Assembly: GCF_000308315.1 (NCBI RefSeq)
Contig: NZ_CALJ01000060.1
Span: 1 to 51,679, forward strand
Reading direction: 5' to 3'
From: Legionella tunisiensis
GTDB taxonomy: Bacteria > Pseudomonadota > Gammaproteobacteria > Legionellales > Legionellaceae
DNA length: 51,679 nt
Shown: positions 9,814 through 19,909 of the stretch, in pieces
Layout: each line of letters begins with the position of its first letter
How positions within the stretch are numbered: the stretch's first letter is position 1
The notes under the pieces: generated by a model
What the model was told of the DNA's origin: nothing
Databases searched by the model: none
What the model saw: only the letters and a program-made list of their open reading frames with translations
Translations under genes and position numbers: made by a program

Positions 9814-10650
9814 TTAGGCAAAAAATCCTGGATTAGTTGCTGAGATGGATCTTCCAGGGATCTGTCTTTGACTTGATTCTATTTGGCTAGTTAGTTCACT
9901 AACTAATTTTTGAGAAGCTTGAAATTCTGTTATTAATACCTTTCTAGTTTGTACTAACTCCTGAATTTTCAGAGAAGCCCGAGTAAGACTTTCTTTGTTT
10001 ACAAAAAGTTGTTCAGACATCTTTTCCACATCTTTTTCCAAAGAGACTATTTTTTACTTTTTCAACGTTTTCATTTCGTACGACATCAAGACTTTCTGCA
10101 AGTTGAGTTATGCTTCTCTTTGCTGTTTCCAGTTGCTCTTGAGTAGTTGCAATTTCATTTTCTCTTTGAACTAAGGCTGCTTTCGCAAGCTCAAGATCTA
10201 GCGAGGCTTTTCCTAGCAAAATTATCTTGGCTTTTAATTCCTCCATAATTTCTTGCATTTTTCGGTATTTGCTTCATTCGCTAAGATTAAACTGGTATTG
10301 GTTGCTAGTAATGTATCTTTTGCACTGCCAATGATAGCTACATCACTATCTAGACGTTGGAGATTTAAAGTAATTTTTTGGGTATGTGCACTTGTCTCAG
10401 TGCCCAGCAGCAGGGTTTGTTGATGGGTAGTATCTACAATATCATCGAGATGTTGTAACCTTCGTTCATGTCTTTCTTTCCCAGTATCCTCTAATTGTTG
10501 TAATACAGCTTCCTCTGCTTCATTTCTCGCGTCATTCATTTTTTGCACCAACACCGTAGCCCCTACACCTGCAGAAGCCGCTGCAAATGTTGTGAAATAA
10601 AGAACGACTTTAGAAATGACAATGGTACTTGTTGTGATAGTTAATATCAT
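9814..10650 (-). CDS. Coiled-coil protein with N-terminal membrane segment (first of a pair, two frame breaks)
   Basis: Three overlapping frames join into one protein of about 279 residues when one base is restored in each of the T runs at 10258-10262 and about 10049-10055. The N terminus is hydrophobic (VVLYFTTFAAASAGVGATVL, residues 15-34) and may be a membrane anchor. The rest is almost entirely helical and coiled-coil-like, with motifs such as LDLELAKAALVQRENEI and LAESLDVVRNENVEKV. The C terminus ends in a short non-helical tail (GRSISATNPGFFA). It shares architecture with the downstream gene, and the pair looks like one transcription unit. Function unknown. Confidence 0.72.
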
Positions 10651-10964
10651 AAAATAGTCCTTATTTATGTGATAATTGAGTTTAAATGGATATTCTCGAC
10701 GGTAGTCAGAGGTTTTTAAACAGGGTCAGATGGATGTATGAGAAACTGCTACAGTTGCACTAAAAGAATTAATACTGGCGTGAATATTGGGCCCTTGAGC
10801 GCTTCCCTGTCTAAAAAGAATGTCACCTTTAATATCCATACGCTGGTGAACAAACGTGATCATAACATAAGTAAAAAAGTCAGTCATTAAGATCTATGAT
10901 GGTACAAATAGAGCGCTTAGTTATTAAAAATATCAAGATCGACGATAAATTGGCTGATTAACTA
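10651..10964. other. Intergenic region upstream of the coiled-coil pair
   Basis: Mostly non-coding. One short minus-strand frame, 10726-10863 (45 residues, beginning MITFVHQRMDIKGDI), is open but has no ribosome binding site and no recognisable family, so I do not call it a gene. The right end runs into the 5'-truncated methyltransferase remnant. Confidence 0.4.
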
Positions 10965-11333
10965 ATCGATGCTAGTAAAAAATGATTGAGCGTTGTAAAA
11001 AACGTTTTTCGGAAAACCATTGGTTTCTGCAGGATATGCGGACTATCAATATAGAAGAGCCATTTGACATGGCGATTGCCTGGCATAGTTTTTTCATCTG
11101 TCATAAGAGATGAACAAAGAAGTACCTTAAAATTATTTGCTTCGTTGGTTAAACATAATGGTTTATTGGTGTTTACCTCAGGCGTTGAAGCGAGAGAGGT
11201 CTGGGGTGAGAATGGTGGTTATGATTTGTATCAGATCTTACAAACTAATAATTTCCAAGTGTTATGCCATAATATAAGAGATCAAAATTGCGGGAATGCA
11301 ACGGTATGGCTTGCTCAAAGATATAGTAAGTAG
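10965..11333 (+). pseudogene. Remnant of a class I SAM-dependent methyltransferase
   Basis: Pieces in more than one frame align end to end with the central and C-terminal parts of a small methyltransferase: IDAS-KMIERCKKRF near 10965, EEPFDMAIAWHSFFHLS near 11060, then RSTLKLFASLVKHNGLLVFTSG and a C terminus ending CGNATVWLAQRYSK at 11333. The N-terminal half, including the glycine-rich SAM-binding motif I, is absent; upstream DNA does not encode it. There are also at least two frame breaks. Unlike most broken genes in this window, one base change does not restore it, so I regard it as a genuine remnant. Confidence 0.65.
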
Positions 11334-11458
11334 TATTTTTAAACAAGCAAATAGGTTTTCTTAGCGTAAAAGATCTATTTGTTTTTGTAGATAACTCGCA
11401 AAAATTCAATTAATCAACTAGGCTCTTATAGTGCAACGCAACAAAAACGGAGAAAATT

Positions 11459-12460
11459 ATGAATCAGGACTATTTAAAGAGTTGGGCTGCGATAGCAAAT
11501 GAAATGCAAAAACCGTTTCAGGCTATGATGGAATTGAATGTTAAAATGCTACAAAATTTAACTTATTTGAAACCGGAAGAGTTTTCAGAGATGCATAAAC
11601 CGGGAATGCTACTCGATAAACAAGTTAAGCTCGTTATGGAGAATAGTCATAAAGCGCTTGATTACATGAAACAGTCATTTCAGATTTTAGAGACTGCTTT
11701 TCAAACGATTTCCAAAGAAGCAAAAGTAACTACTGGAAAAACCTTTGAACATACCATGTCAACGATCAAGCAAGTTACACCAATAATGAAAAAAACGCTG
11801 TCTACTACTAAAAAAGCAGTTTCCGCAACAAAGAAAGCAGCGTCTTCTACAGCTAAGAAGGCGGCATCTTCAGCTAAAAAGAAAACAGTTGCAGCTAAGA
11901 AAACTTCCACAGCAGCTAAAACAGTTCTTACGGCTAAAAAAGCAGCTACGGCTAAGAAAACTGCTACTGCTAAGAAAACTGCTACTGCCAAGAAAGCTTC
12001 CTCTACCCTCAAGAAAACAGCGTCCACGGCAGCTAAAAAATAGCCTCTACAGCTAAGAAAACGGCTCCTCTCGTTAAGAAGATGAGTTCTGCAGCCAAGA
12101 AAAAACATCTGCAGTTAAGAAAAAACGTCTGCGGTTAAGAAAATAGCTGCTGCTAAGAAACCAACCACCAAGGTATCAACGCCAGCCAGCAGAATGTCAA
12201 CACCAACTAGTGGGATATCAGCGTCAGCTAGCAGGATGTCGACACCAATGAATAGACCCCCATTAAGTTCAGGCACAGTATCAGTGAGCAAGCCTATGTC
12301 TGATATGAAATTGGCTATGCCTACTGGCAAAATAGCTATGCCAGAGAATAGAAGTTCTGTACCTGCTAACAGAATAAATACTACATTTGGCAAACTAAAC
12401 ACTGGTGAAAATAGAATGATGGGTTCTGAAAGTGGCCCCAAAAAGCCAGATAGTAAATAG
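11459..12460 (+). CDS. Phasin-family protein with Lys/Ala-rich and Ser/Met/Pro-rich tail (frame breaks in tail)
   Basis: The first 110 residues (MNQDYLKSWAAIANEMQKPF...) form a helical phasin-type domain, expected to coat polyhydroxyalkanoate granules. From about residue 110 the protein turns into repeats of the type TAKKTATAKKAS, resembling histone H1 or AlgP tails, which bind DNA or polyanions. The uninterrupted frame stops at 12043. Restoring single A bases in the runs at 12035-12040, 12100-12105 and 12120-12125 carries it on through more KK repeats into a different tail (STPASRMSTPTSGIS and similar) ending KKPDSK at 12460, about 334 residues in all. A good ribosome binding site (GGAGAAAA) precedes the ATG. 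Confidence 0.78.
11925..12050 (+). repeat. Short tandem repeats coding for Lys/Ala/Thr
   Basis: Imperfect tandem copies of a 15-18 base unit close to GCTAAGAAAACTGCTACT, encoding AKKTAT. The array sits inside the phasin gene and is the likely source of length changes between strains. Confidence 0.75.
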
Positions 12461-12501
12461 GCAAGGTAAAGAATAAAGAGAGAGCAGTGTTATCGTATTG
12501 A

Positions 12502-12539
12502 GCATTAACCTTCATGGCGGTTGCTCTGAAGGTTAATGC
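12502..12539 (+). terminator. Terminator hairpin after the phasin gene
   Basis: A perfect 13-bp stem, GCATTAACCTTCA at 12502-12514 and TGAAGGTTAATGC at 12527-12539, followed by AATTTTA. It lies 42 bases past the phasin stop at 12460. Confidence 0.7.
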
Positions 12540-12543
12540 AATT

Positions 12544-12680
12544 TTAGATGACAACAAACTCGTCTCCACCAAAACGGTCTAAGATAGCCTCCTTCCGCAT
12601 CACTTTTTGCAGGCATTGGGCTGCTTTCCTGTAATAATTTATCCCTTACAATATGGCTAAAACTGTTATTGATTGAAAAT
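12544..12680 (-). pseudogene. Fragment of a GGDEF (diguanylate cyclase) domain
   Basis: Read on the minus strand, this short non-coding stretch gives FSINNSFSHIVRDKLLQE and then, one frame over, CLQKVMRKEAILDRFGGDEF followed by VVI and a stop. This matches the GGDEF core: the N-D-x-F-G-H-x-x-G-D block (here H-x-x-R-D) and the signature GGDEF loop. Upstream and downstream parts of the domain are missing, so it is a decayed fragment of a cyclic-di-GMP synthase gene left beside recN. Confidence 0.65.
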
Positions 12681-12717
12681 TTTAAAATTAGAAAGATATA
12701 AGCGTTTCAAAAGGAGT

Positions 12718-14381
12718 CTAATGGCTTTGTACCAACAGTTCCTTTGCATGTGAACGTGTTTGCTCAGTAATGGTTAAACCACCTAGCATACGGGCTATTT
12801 CATCAACTTTTTCTGCAGCATCTAAAGGTATGATCTGTGAGTAGGTTTGGGTATTATCACTATGTTTTTCCACAACAAAATGGTGATGCGCGCAAGAAGC
12901 AACCTGTGCTTGATGAGTAACGCAAAACACTTGTAGGCGCTCACCTAGTTTGCGTAATAACTGTCCCACCAGAGCAGCTGTGGCACCCCCTATTCCTACA
13001 TCCACTTCGTCGAAAAGAAGCGTGGGCGTAGCCCCACGCTGTGCGGTAATCATTTGGATGGCAAGGCTTATTCGTGAAAGCTCGCCTCCCGAAGCAATTT
13101 TTGTCAGGGAATCAGGCACCATGCCAGGATTTGTACAGACTTTGTATTCTACTTTATCCAAACCATGTGCCTGCATTTTTTCCAAGGCAGTGAATTCAAT
13201 TTCTATATAGCCTTTAGGCATTCCCAGTTGTTGAATGCAATCCGTTATTTCTTGAGCTAATTTTACTGCATATAATTGCCGTGATTTTGTGAGTTTTTGA
13301 GCGGCTAATTCGAACGCTTGGATTTGTTGCTGGTACTGTTGTTTTAAGTGGAGAGCCTTGCTTTCGGAATCTTGTAATTGCTCCAATTCTTTTTGTAAGG
13401 ATTGGGCATGATTGGGTAAGTGCTTGGCATCAACATGATATTTACGTGCCGCTTGGTGTAAAGCACTAATTCTGGTTTCTACTTCTTGTAAGCGTTCGGG
13501 ATCTAATTGTACTTGTTCTGAAAAATGTTCTATTTCATCCAATGCTTCTTCGCATTGAATCAGGGCGCTGTTAATCAATTCACAGGCATTTCTAATTTGA
13601 GTTTGCTCCTGCGGTAATTCATGCAGTAATTGTATGATTTGATTAAGCTCTTGGCAGATATTAGGTTCATTATCTGCATTGAGTAGATGAGAAATTTGCT
13701 GTGTATGTTGTAAGTAATCCTGTGCGTGATGTAACAATTGATGCTCTTCATGCAAAGCCTGCATTTCATTTTCATGTAAGGCAAGTGCTGTTAATTCCTC
13801 AATTTGAAATTGTAATAAACTGATTTTATCACTTTGTAGCTCTTGATTTTGCAAGGTTTCCAGTTCTTGTTTTGTTTTTGACACTGTTTATAGAGTTTAT
13901 TAACCTCTGTGACTAATTCGCTGTGGCCAGCATATTGATCCAACTGTTCTCGATGGGTCTGATGTTGCATGAGAGTTTGATGCTGATGTTGTCCATGAAT
14001 ATGGACCAGCATTTCACTTAATTCTTTGACCTTCTGTAATGGGAAAGGTTGGCCATTGATATAAGATTTAGAGCGTCCTTCACTATATAGAACTCGGCGA
14101 AGCATAATAATACCTTCATCACAACTGATATCCTGCTCTACAAGCCAGCGGGCAGGCTCAGAATCTGCTTCAAAATGGAAACAGGCACTTATATCGCATT
14201 TTTCTTCACCAGTGCGGATAACTGAGGCGTCTGCACGGCCGCCTAAAGCGAGCATAAGCGCATCAATCATGATTGATTTACCAGCGCCAGTTTCACCGGT
14301 AAACGCAGTCATACCATTAGCAAAGTCAAGTTCTAGTTGTTTAACAATGGCAAAATTTTCAACGCGTAAGGTAGTCAGCAT
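12718..14381 (-). CDS. recN: DNA repair protein RecN (one frame break)
   Basis: SMC-like ATPase that tethers DNA at double-strand breaks. The N-terminal frame starts [20 protein letters not shown] with the Walker [10 protein letters not shown] near residue 31. The second frame holds coiled-coil arms, then the ABC signature [19 protein letters not shown] and Walker [13 protein letters not shown]. Restoring one base in the T run at 13875-13879 joins them (CQKTKQELE), giving about 554 residues, as in E. coli RecN. The start overlaps the nadK stop (ATGCTGA), so nadK and recN form a translationally coupled pair. Expected to be damage-inducible, but no LexA box was verified. Confidence 0.95.
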
Positions 14382-15270
14382 GATTTATCCTGATGTTTGG
14401 ATTCCCAGCCTAATTTAACTCGTAGGGTATCGTAATAATGATAATCACGAGGATGTAGCAAACGCAGTTGTTGGGCATTTTTTCGATAGAAACTAATTGT
14501 CCGGGTTTTACTAATCGAGACTCATGGCCGTCACAACTGATGCGTAAATCACTTTCATTACGCTCGCTGATTTTTAAATCAATTTTCACCCGACCATCAA
14601 CGACTACGGGCCGTGAGCTTAGGCTATGAGAAAACATAGGTACCAGAACAATGGCATTAAGTTGAGGGTGCATAATGGGACCACCAGCTGATAAAGCATA
14701 GGCTGTTGAACCAGTAGGGGTAGCCAGAATCATACCGTCTGAACGGTAACGACTGACGAATTGCTGATTGATGAACACATCAAATTCAATCAGATGAGTC
14801 TCATTGCCACGGCCTAATACGACATCGTTCAAGGCATCGCCTTGGAAATAGACTTTTTCACCGTCATGAATACGGGTATGCAATAAAAAACGTTGTTCTT
14901 CCTCGTACTTACCTGTTAATACGGCACTAAGATGTTGTTCTATGTTATTGGGTGAAATATCAGTTAAAAAGCCCAGACGGCCGCGATTAATGCCGATCAC
15001 TGGAACATTAACCTTAATTGCCATGCGTGCGGCAGATAGTAGACTGCCATCACCACCTACTACGACGATCAAATCCTCCTTGTCGCCCATAGCTTCGCGC
15101 GCAAGGGTTGGCAAACTAATATCGAAATGCGAAGCGGTATCAATATCAAGAAAGGCGGCCACTTGTTGGCTTTGTAAAAAATCAACTAAGCGGTGTAAGC
15201 TTTCATTGACACCTTGATTGGCTCGGTGTTGTCGTGCATACAAAATAACTCGTTTGAATCGTTGTTTCAT
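14375..15270 (-). CDS. nadK: NAD kinase (one frame break near C terminus)
   Basis: Phosphorylates NAD to NADP. The GGDGSLL ATP/polyphosphate-binding motif lies near residue 72, followed by [13 protein letters not shown], the NDVVLGRG block near 147 and [20 protein letters not shown] near 177. The uninterrupted frame reaches 14410 with an unlikely hydrophobic end. Restoring one base in the T run at 14478-14483 instead gives [20 protein letters not shown] and [12 protein letters not shown], the usual NAD kinase C terminus, with the stop at 14375 overlapping the recN start. About 298 residues in total, normal for the family. Confidence 0.95.
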
Positions 15271-15435
15271 GTTCTGCTGCTTAGATTATTTAATAGCATG
15301 GAGGATTGTAGAATGCTTTTGCCATACTACAATACCATTTTTTCCGTTTAAAAAATGGATGACATGAATGCTGTTTATAGTAGATTGGCTAAAGGAGAAA
15401 TCCCGCCTGTATGTCAGCAGGCGGGAAAGAAGGTA

Positions 15436-17260
15436 TTAATCTTCACTGGATGCACGTGAAGCACGTTTACGCTCGTGTTCTTTTAAGGATTTCTTACGTA
15501 AACGAATCGATTGTGGTGTTACCTCAACGAGCTCATCATCATCGATGAATTCTAAAGCTTGTTCCAGTGTAAGTTTGATTGCTGGAGTCAAGATAATATT
15601 TTCATCGCTACCTGATGCACGTATATTGGTGAGTTGTTTTTCTTTAGTGACATTCACGACTAGATCATTATCACGGGCATGAATACCGACAATCATCCCT
15701 TCGTAACAAACAGTTTGAGGTTCGATAAACAAGCGGCCTCGATCTTGTAAATTGAATAGAGCAAAGGCACGCGCGGTACCTTGGCAATTGGCAATCAAAA
15801 CACCGTTAATTCGTTTTCCAATGCGTCCACGAATAGCTGGGCCATAATGATCATAAACATGATACATAAGCCCTGTGCCTGAAGTACTAGACAAAAATTC
15901 AGTATGGAAACCTATCAAGCCGCGTGTTGGAATAATATAATCCAGCCGAACTCGTCCTTTGCCATCAGGAATCATGTTTTGCAATTCCCCACGGCGCTCC
16001 CCCAGTTTTTCCATAATGCTGCCCTGATGATTTTCTTCCACATCAATCGTCAAGCGTTCATAGGGCTCTTGTTGCTCACCGTTTTCTTCGTGCAGAATGA
16101 CTTCTGGTTTACAGATAGCTAATTCAAAACCTTCACGCCGCATATTTTCAATGAGGATTGATAAATGTAATTCCCCTCGGCCAGAAACCCTGAATTTATC
16201 TGGGTCTTCCGTATCTTCTACTCGTAAGGCCACATTATGTAGTAATTCAGTTTGCAAACGTTCACGCACTTTGCGGCTGGTAACAAATTTGCCTTCTTGG
16301 CCAGCGAACGGTGAATCGTTAATCTGGAACGTCATACTGATCGTTGGCTCATCTACTGTCAATGCGGGTAATGCTTCAACATGGTTAGGGTCACAGAGCG
16401 TATCAGAGATATTAAGTTGTTCAATGCCGGTCACAGCGATAATATCACCCGCTCTTGCTTGCTCTACTTCAACTCGCTCAAGCCCTTTGAAGCCAAGTAA
16501 TTGCAATAAGCGGCCACTACGGACATTACCGTCTTTATCAATAATTTTAACTGGTGATTTGGCCTTAATTTGACCACGCGTAATACGGCCGATACCAATG
16601 GTGCCTACATAGGAAGAATAGTCCAGAGAGCTAATTTGCATCTGGAATGGGCCGTCGGCATCTACATCTGGCGGAGCAACCTTATCGATAATGGTTTGCA
16701 GCAATGCATTCATATCCGATGCTTCATCGTCGAGGTCAAGCTTAGCATAGCCATTTAAAGCAGAGGTATACACAACTGGAAAATCGAGTTGGGCATCAGT
16801 GGCGCCAAGATTATCAAACAGATCAAAAAACCTGATCCATGACCCAATGAGGTCTTGCGCCAGGGCGATCAATTTTGTTGATGACCACAATAGGATTTAA
16901 GCCGCGGGCAAATGCTTTTTGTGTCACAAAACGCGTTTGAGGCATTGGGCCGTCAACGGCATCGACTAACAGCAACACACTATCAACCATCGATAGAATT
17001 CGCTCAACTTCGCCACCAAAATCAGCATGCCCTGGAGTATCAACGATGTTAATTTGATGATCCCGCCAGTGGACGCAAGTATTCTTGGCTAAAATGGTAA
17101 TTCCTCGTTCTTTTTCCAGCGCATTAGAATCCATCAGGCGCTCAACTTTAGGAGCACGTTCATTTAGAGTCCCTGTTTGTTGTAACAGTTTGTCGACCAA
17201 AGTAGTTTTGCCATGATCGACGTGAGCGATGATGGCGATGTTGCGAATTTGTTCAATCAT
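15436..17260 (-). CDS. typA: Ribosome-associated GTPase TypA/BipA (one frame break)
   Basis: Translational GTPase that acts in ribosome assembly and stress adaptation. G1 [15 protein letters not shown] near residue 12, G3 [14 protein letters not shown] near 73, and G4 [18 protein letters not shown] near 127 lie in the first frame; the second frame continues [19 protein letters not shown], then the domain II, EF-G-like III/V and BipA C-terminal domains ([20 protein letters not shown]). Here one extra base is present: removing one T from the run at 16825-16830 joins the frames. About 608 residues, full length. Such a conserved gene is unlikely to be truly broken. Confidence 0.95.
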
Positions 17261-17397
17261 AAACGACCTGTGTTTGACGATAAAGGAGGGCTACATGACT
17301 TTTAAGCAGTGAAGCAAAAGCAGAGCATCTGTTCATGGATTCGCCATTATACATGGATTGCTGTGTAAATCCTATCAGGCTCTCTTCTTACTTGTGA

Positions 17398-17446
17398 GAC
17401 TTCTTTCGAAACTCTACTGCATTGGTAGCGAGTTTCGAAAGAAGTC
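17398..17446. repeat. Perfect 17-bp palindromic repeat
   Basis: GACTTCTTTCGAAACTC at 17398-17414 is repeated as its exact complement at 17430-17446 around a 15-base loop. Closely related arms bound the element at 24165-24308, and a shorter relative occurs at 27090-27122, so this is a dispersed palindromic repeat. Here it lies between typA and brnQ and could also terminate brnQ transcription. Confidence 0.7.
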
Positions 17447-17536
17447 TGTTGTAAAAAGGCTAACAACATTTACTTTGAGTCTGCAGCAACTTAATTTAAG
17501 TATAAGACATTAACCATTAAGCAATATGAGATTAGA

Positions 17537-17559
17537 GGCCTGCCTTTAATAGAACAGGC
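17537..17559 (-). terminator. Hairpin just after brnQ
   Basis: GGCCTG at 17537-17542 pairs with CAGGCC near 17554-17559, about 16 bases past the brnQ stop on the minus strand. The stem is short and lacks a strong T run, so this is a weak terminator call. Confidence 0.4.
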
Positions 17560-17574
17560 CAGAAAAGGCTGGGC

Positions 17575-18715
17575 TTAATGCATCGCCAATGGCAGACACA
17601 TCAGTAAGGTCATAATATAAAAAAGGCTGGTTTTTAATGCTCGTCGCCCTTTGATCAAAATAGCCATCATGGTTAAGCCGATAACACCCGGGTAAGTCAT
17701 CTCGAGTATAGGGGCTAAAAAGGTAGCAATACCTTTAAAATCAAGCAGTGAGATGATAAATGAGAGACTGGTAGTTATAACTAAGAGCAGTGGAAATTTG
17801 TCATGACTCAGCTTGAATAGAGAACAAAGATAGCGAGCATAGAGATTATTCAAAGCAACTGCGGTAGTCAGGCAGGAAAAAACATGGCAACACCCATAAA
17901 CAGTGTCGCGTTACTACCTATCGCATGTTTGGCAATACTTGGTAACATCAGTTCAGGTGTTACATCCTGAATTAGGAATGAATAATGGGAGCCAAGAAAT
18001 ACCAAGCCCAGATAGATCAGAGCTAAAAGGGATGCACCGAGAATAGACGATTTAACTGCAAACAGAATAATTTGACGAGTATTGGCTTGCGGCAATGATT
18101 GTTGTATCTGAGTAAAAATAAGCGCCGAAAAGAAAAATGCGGCGAATAAATCCATGGTCTGGTAACCAGTGGTGAATCCATTCATAAAAGCCACGCTTCT
18201 GGTTGCTTGATCGGCGGGTTCTGGTGCCTTAATAATAGCGATGGTAATCAGGGTAATCAGTGTGGTCAGCAAGATCGGACTCATCCATTTACCCAGAATT
18301 TTGATCATCACTTTGTCATTTAAGCAGAAGAAAAAGGTGATAAGACAAAAAACAAGACTAAAAGGTGTCAGAGTAAGTTGTGGCATTAAATAACTAAAAC
18401 TACCATAAGCAACAGTAATACAGCGGGGAACAACACCAAAAGAACCAAGAAGGGAGAGCATAAACAGTGGTAATAGCAAACTAGCTAGTTTGCCGGCTTC
18501 ACCAAAAAAGCATGGTAATTTCCCTGATATAGTTTAATAACAAAAAGGCCTAAAAGTGGTAATAAAATGCCGGTTATCAGTAAGCCTGTAAAACCCATGA
18601 ACCAAGAGTTTCCAACTGCATAACCAATTTGAAGCGGAAAGACCAGATTGCCTGAGCCAAAAAACATCGCAAAAATTGCGAAACCATAAACTAAGATGGA
18701 TTTATATTGTTGCAT
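17575..18715 (-). CDS. brnQ: Branched-chain amino acid:cation symporter BrnQ (two frame breaks)
   Basis: Twelve-segment membrane transporter that takes up Leu, Ile and Val with Na+ or H+. Three frames follow one another: MQQYKSILVYGFAIFAMFFG with the family's GSGNLVFPLQIG block near residue 22, then SLLGSFGVVPRCITVAYGSF, then NNLYARYLCSLFK to the end. Restoring one base in each of the A runs at 18504-18509 and 17877-17882 joins them (HAFFGEAGKLASLLLPLFML; VAMFFSCLTTAVALNNLYAR), about 379 residues. That is shorter than E. coli BrnQ (439). It is preceded by a Val/Leu/Ile-rich leader ORF (18774-18917), which suggests control by branched-chain amino acid supply. Confidence 0.9.
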
Positions 18716-18773
18716 AGCCTGTCCCCGATTTTTTATTTTCGTTTAGATGGTGGATCAATGTGTAAGGGGGTAA

Positions 18774-18917
18774 TTAAATGGCCGCGAGGGCCACATTGAC
18801 GACTAAGACAACGATAAGAAGGAGGCTTAGAATAACAACATGATAAATATCTATTTTTCTTGCCTGTGGCAGAAAAAATAATAGTTCAGACTGTGGTGTA
18901 AACAATAATTTTATCAT
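18774..18917 (-). CDS. Branched-chain-residue-rich leader ORF upstream of brnQ
   Basis: A 47-codon frame with an ATG at 18917 and stop at 18774-18776, ending 58 bases before the brnQ start. Its second half reads HVVILSLLLIVVLVVNVALA: 13 of 14 consecutive residues after the His are Val, Ile or Leu. A short hairpin (GGCC-CTCGC-GGCC) covers its last codons. This matches the logic of ilv/leu attenuation leaders, where ribosome stalling at Val/Leu/Ile codons decides whether the downstream gene is read. The ATG has no strong ribosome binding site, and a small single-span membrane peptide is the main alternative. Confidence 0.5.
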   Translation of the reverse strand: MIKLLFTPQSELLFFLPQARKIDIYHVVILSLLLIVVLVVNVALAAI

Positions 18918-19103
18918 GAAATAAATCGTCTTTAATATGCGCAATTTTGCTGCACTCTAGATCCTTTATACACATTATCGTGCTTATTGGCAAGAGTAAA
19001 TAGGCGCGAAATTTTACAAATTCTTAACCAATCTTTGTATTAATTACTGATCTTTGTTGTGTCTTGATCTGGCAAAATGAGTAAGTTTTATTCCATTGAT
19101 TGC

Positions 19104-19109
19104 GGAGGA
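19104..19109 (+). promoter_or_regulatory. Ribosome binding site deciding the start of the orphan gene
   Basis: GGAGGA six bases before the ATG at 19116. The upstream in-frame ATG at 19077 has no such site, so translation should begin at 19116. Confidence 0.7.
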
Positions 19110-19115
19110 ACCCAA

Positions 19116-19909
19116 ATGGGGATTGAAAAAGACAGCGCTCTGAAAGAGCAAATACTCACTGAAGAAAGAAGAAAACAACTGGAAATAAAAGCAGAATTGA
19201 CGAAGCTTAATAGTGAAAGGCGTGAGGCCAATGCCAAAGATTGCCATGCGAAAGATGCTCAAGGTAATCCTGCACCAAAATCCTACTGGCAAAAAGTAGC
19301 TGAAAATGCTCAGGTACTGCAAAGGAAAAGTATGGAAAATAATGTCGATTGGGTTTCCGGTATGAATGCAATTATCAATACTATCATGGAGTTATCGCTT
19401 GCCATGGCCTACAACCCTATCGGGAATAGCGATTATGCCGCTTTAGGGGCGCTGAATATGGCCGGAGAGTTTGTCCACGATATGCTCCCTTTCAAACAAA
19501 CTCGTGAAGCGGCTTGGGAGGGTGTTGCTGGCTGGACAATGAAGAAAATTGGCACTGGACCTCTAGGAAAATTGGGTTTAGGAACGTCCATACCTGCTAT
19601 AAAATTTAGCGTGAATGTGGATGATGAAGGGCATCTAACGTCTTCAGCAACCAAGAATGGTATTGCCTTTTCAGAAAAGGAAAAATGCATTTTGATACCG
19701 GTGTATTATGGTGGGCGGAGCAAAATGGCTACAAGCCAGAGGATCCAAAGGCAGAAACACTGGTACTAAAAGATAGTGATGGTAATGTGATGAATAATGA
19801 GAGGTTCAAGAAACTCAGTATGGATCCAAGCAGGGGCTTAAAAAGTTTGATGGAAGGACGTTTCGAAATGAATATGGATTATGTCCAGGCATCCTCTCCA
19901 CGACTTTAA
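19116..19909 (+). CDS. Orphan protein, possible effector (one frame break)
   Basis: I do not recognise a family. Restoring one A in the run at 19681-19685 joins two frames into about 264 residues. The N-terminal 50 residues are highly charged and helical (KEQILTEERRKQLEIKAELT), then comes DWVSGMNAIINTIMELSLAM and a Gly-rich segment (GTGPLGKLGLGTSIPAIKFS). The second part continues MHFDTGVLWWAEQNGYKPED to a stop at 19909. No signal peptide or clear membrane segment. Monocistronic, flanked by brnQ and the HTH-cupin gene that converges on it. The setting resembles lone Dot/Icm effector genes, but that is only inference. Confidence 0.7.

Noticed and set aside
10726-10863. 45-residue minus-strand ORF upstream of the coiled-coil pair
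   Set aside because: No ribosome binding site and no recognisable similarity; could be chance in a gene-free region.
11701-12108. Long minus-strand ORF opposite the phasin tail
   Set aside because: It is the antisense of the Lys/Ala codon repeats; its Val/Ala/Phe-rich product is a compositional artefact and the phasin frame is clearly the coding one.
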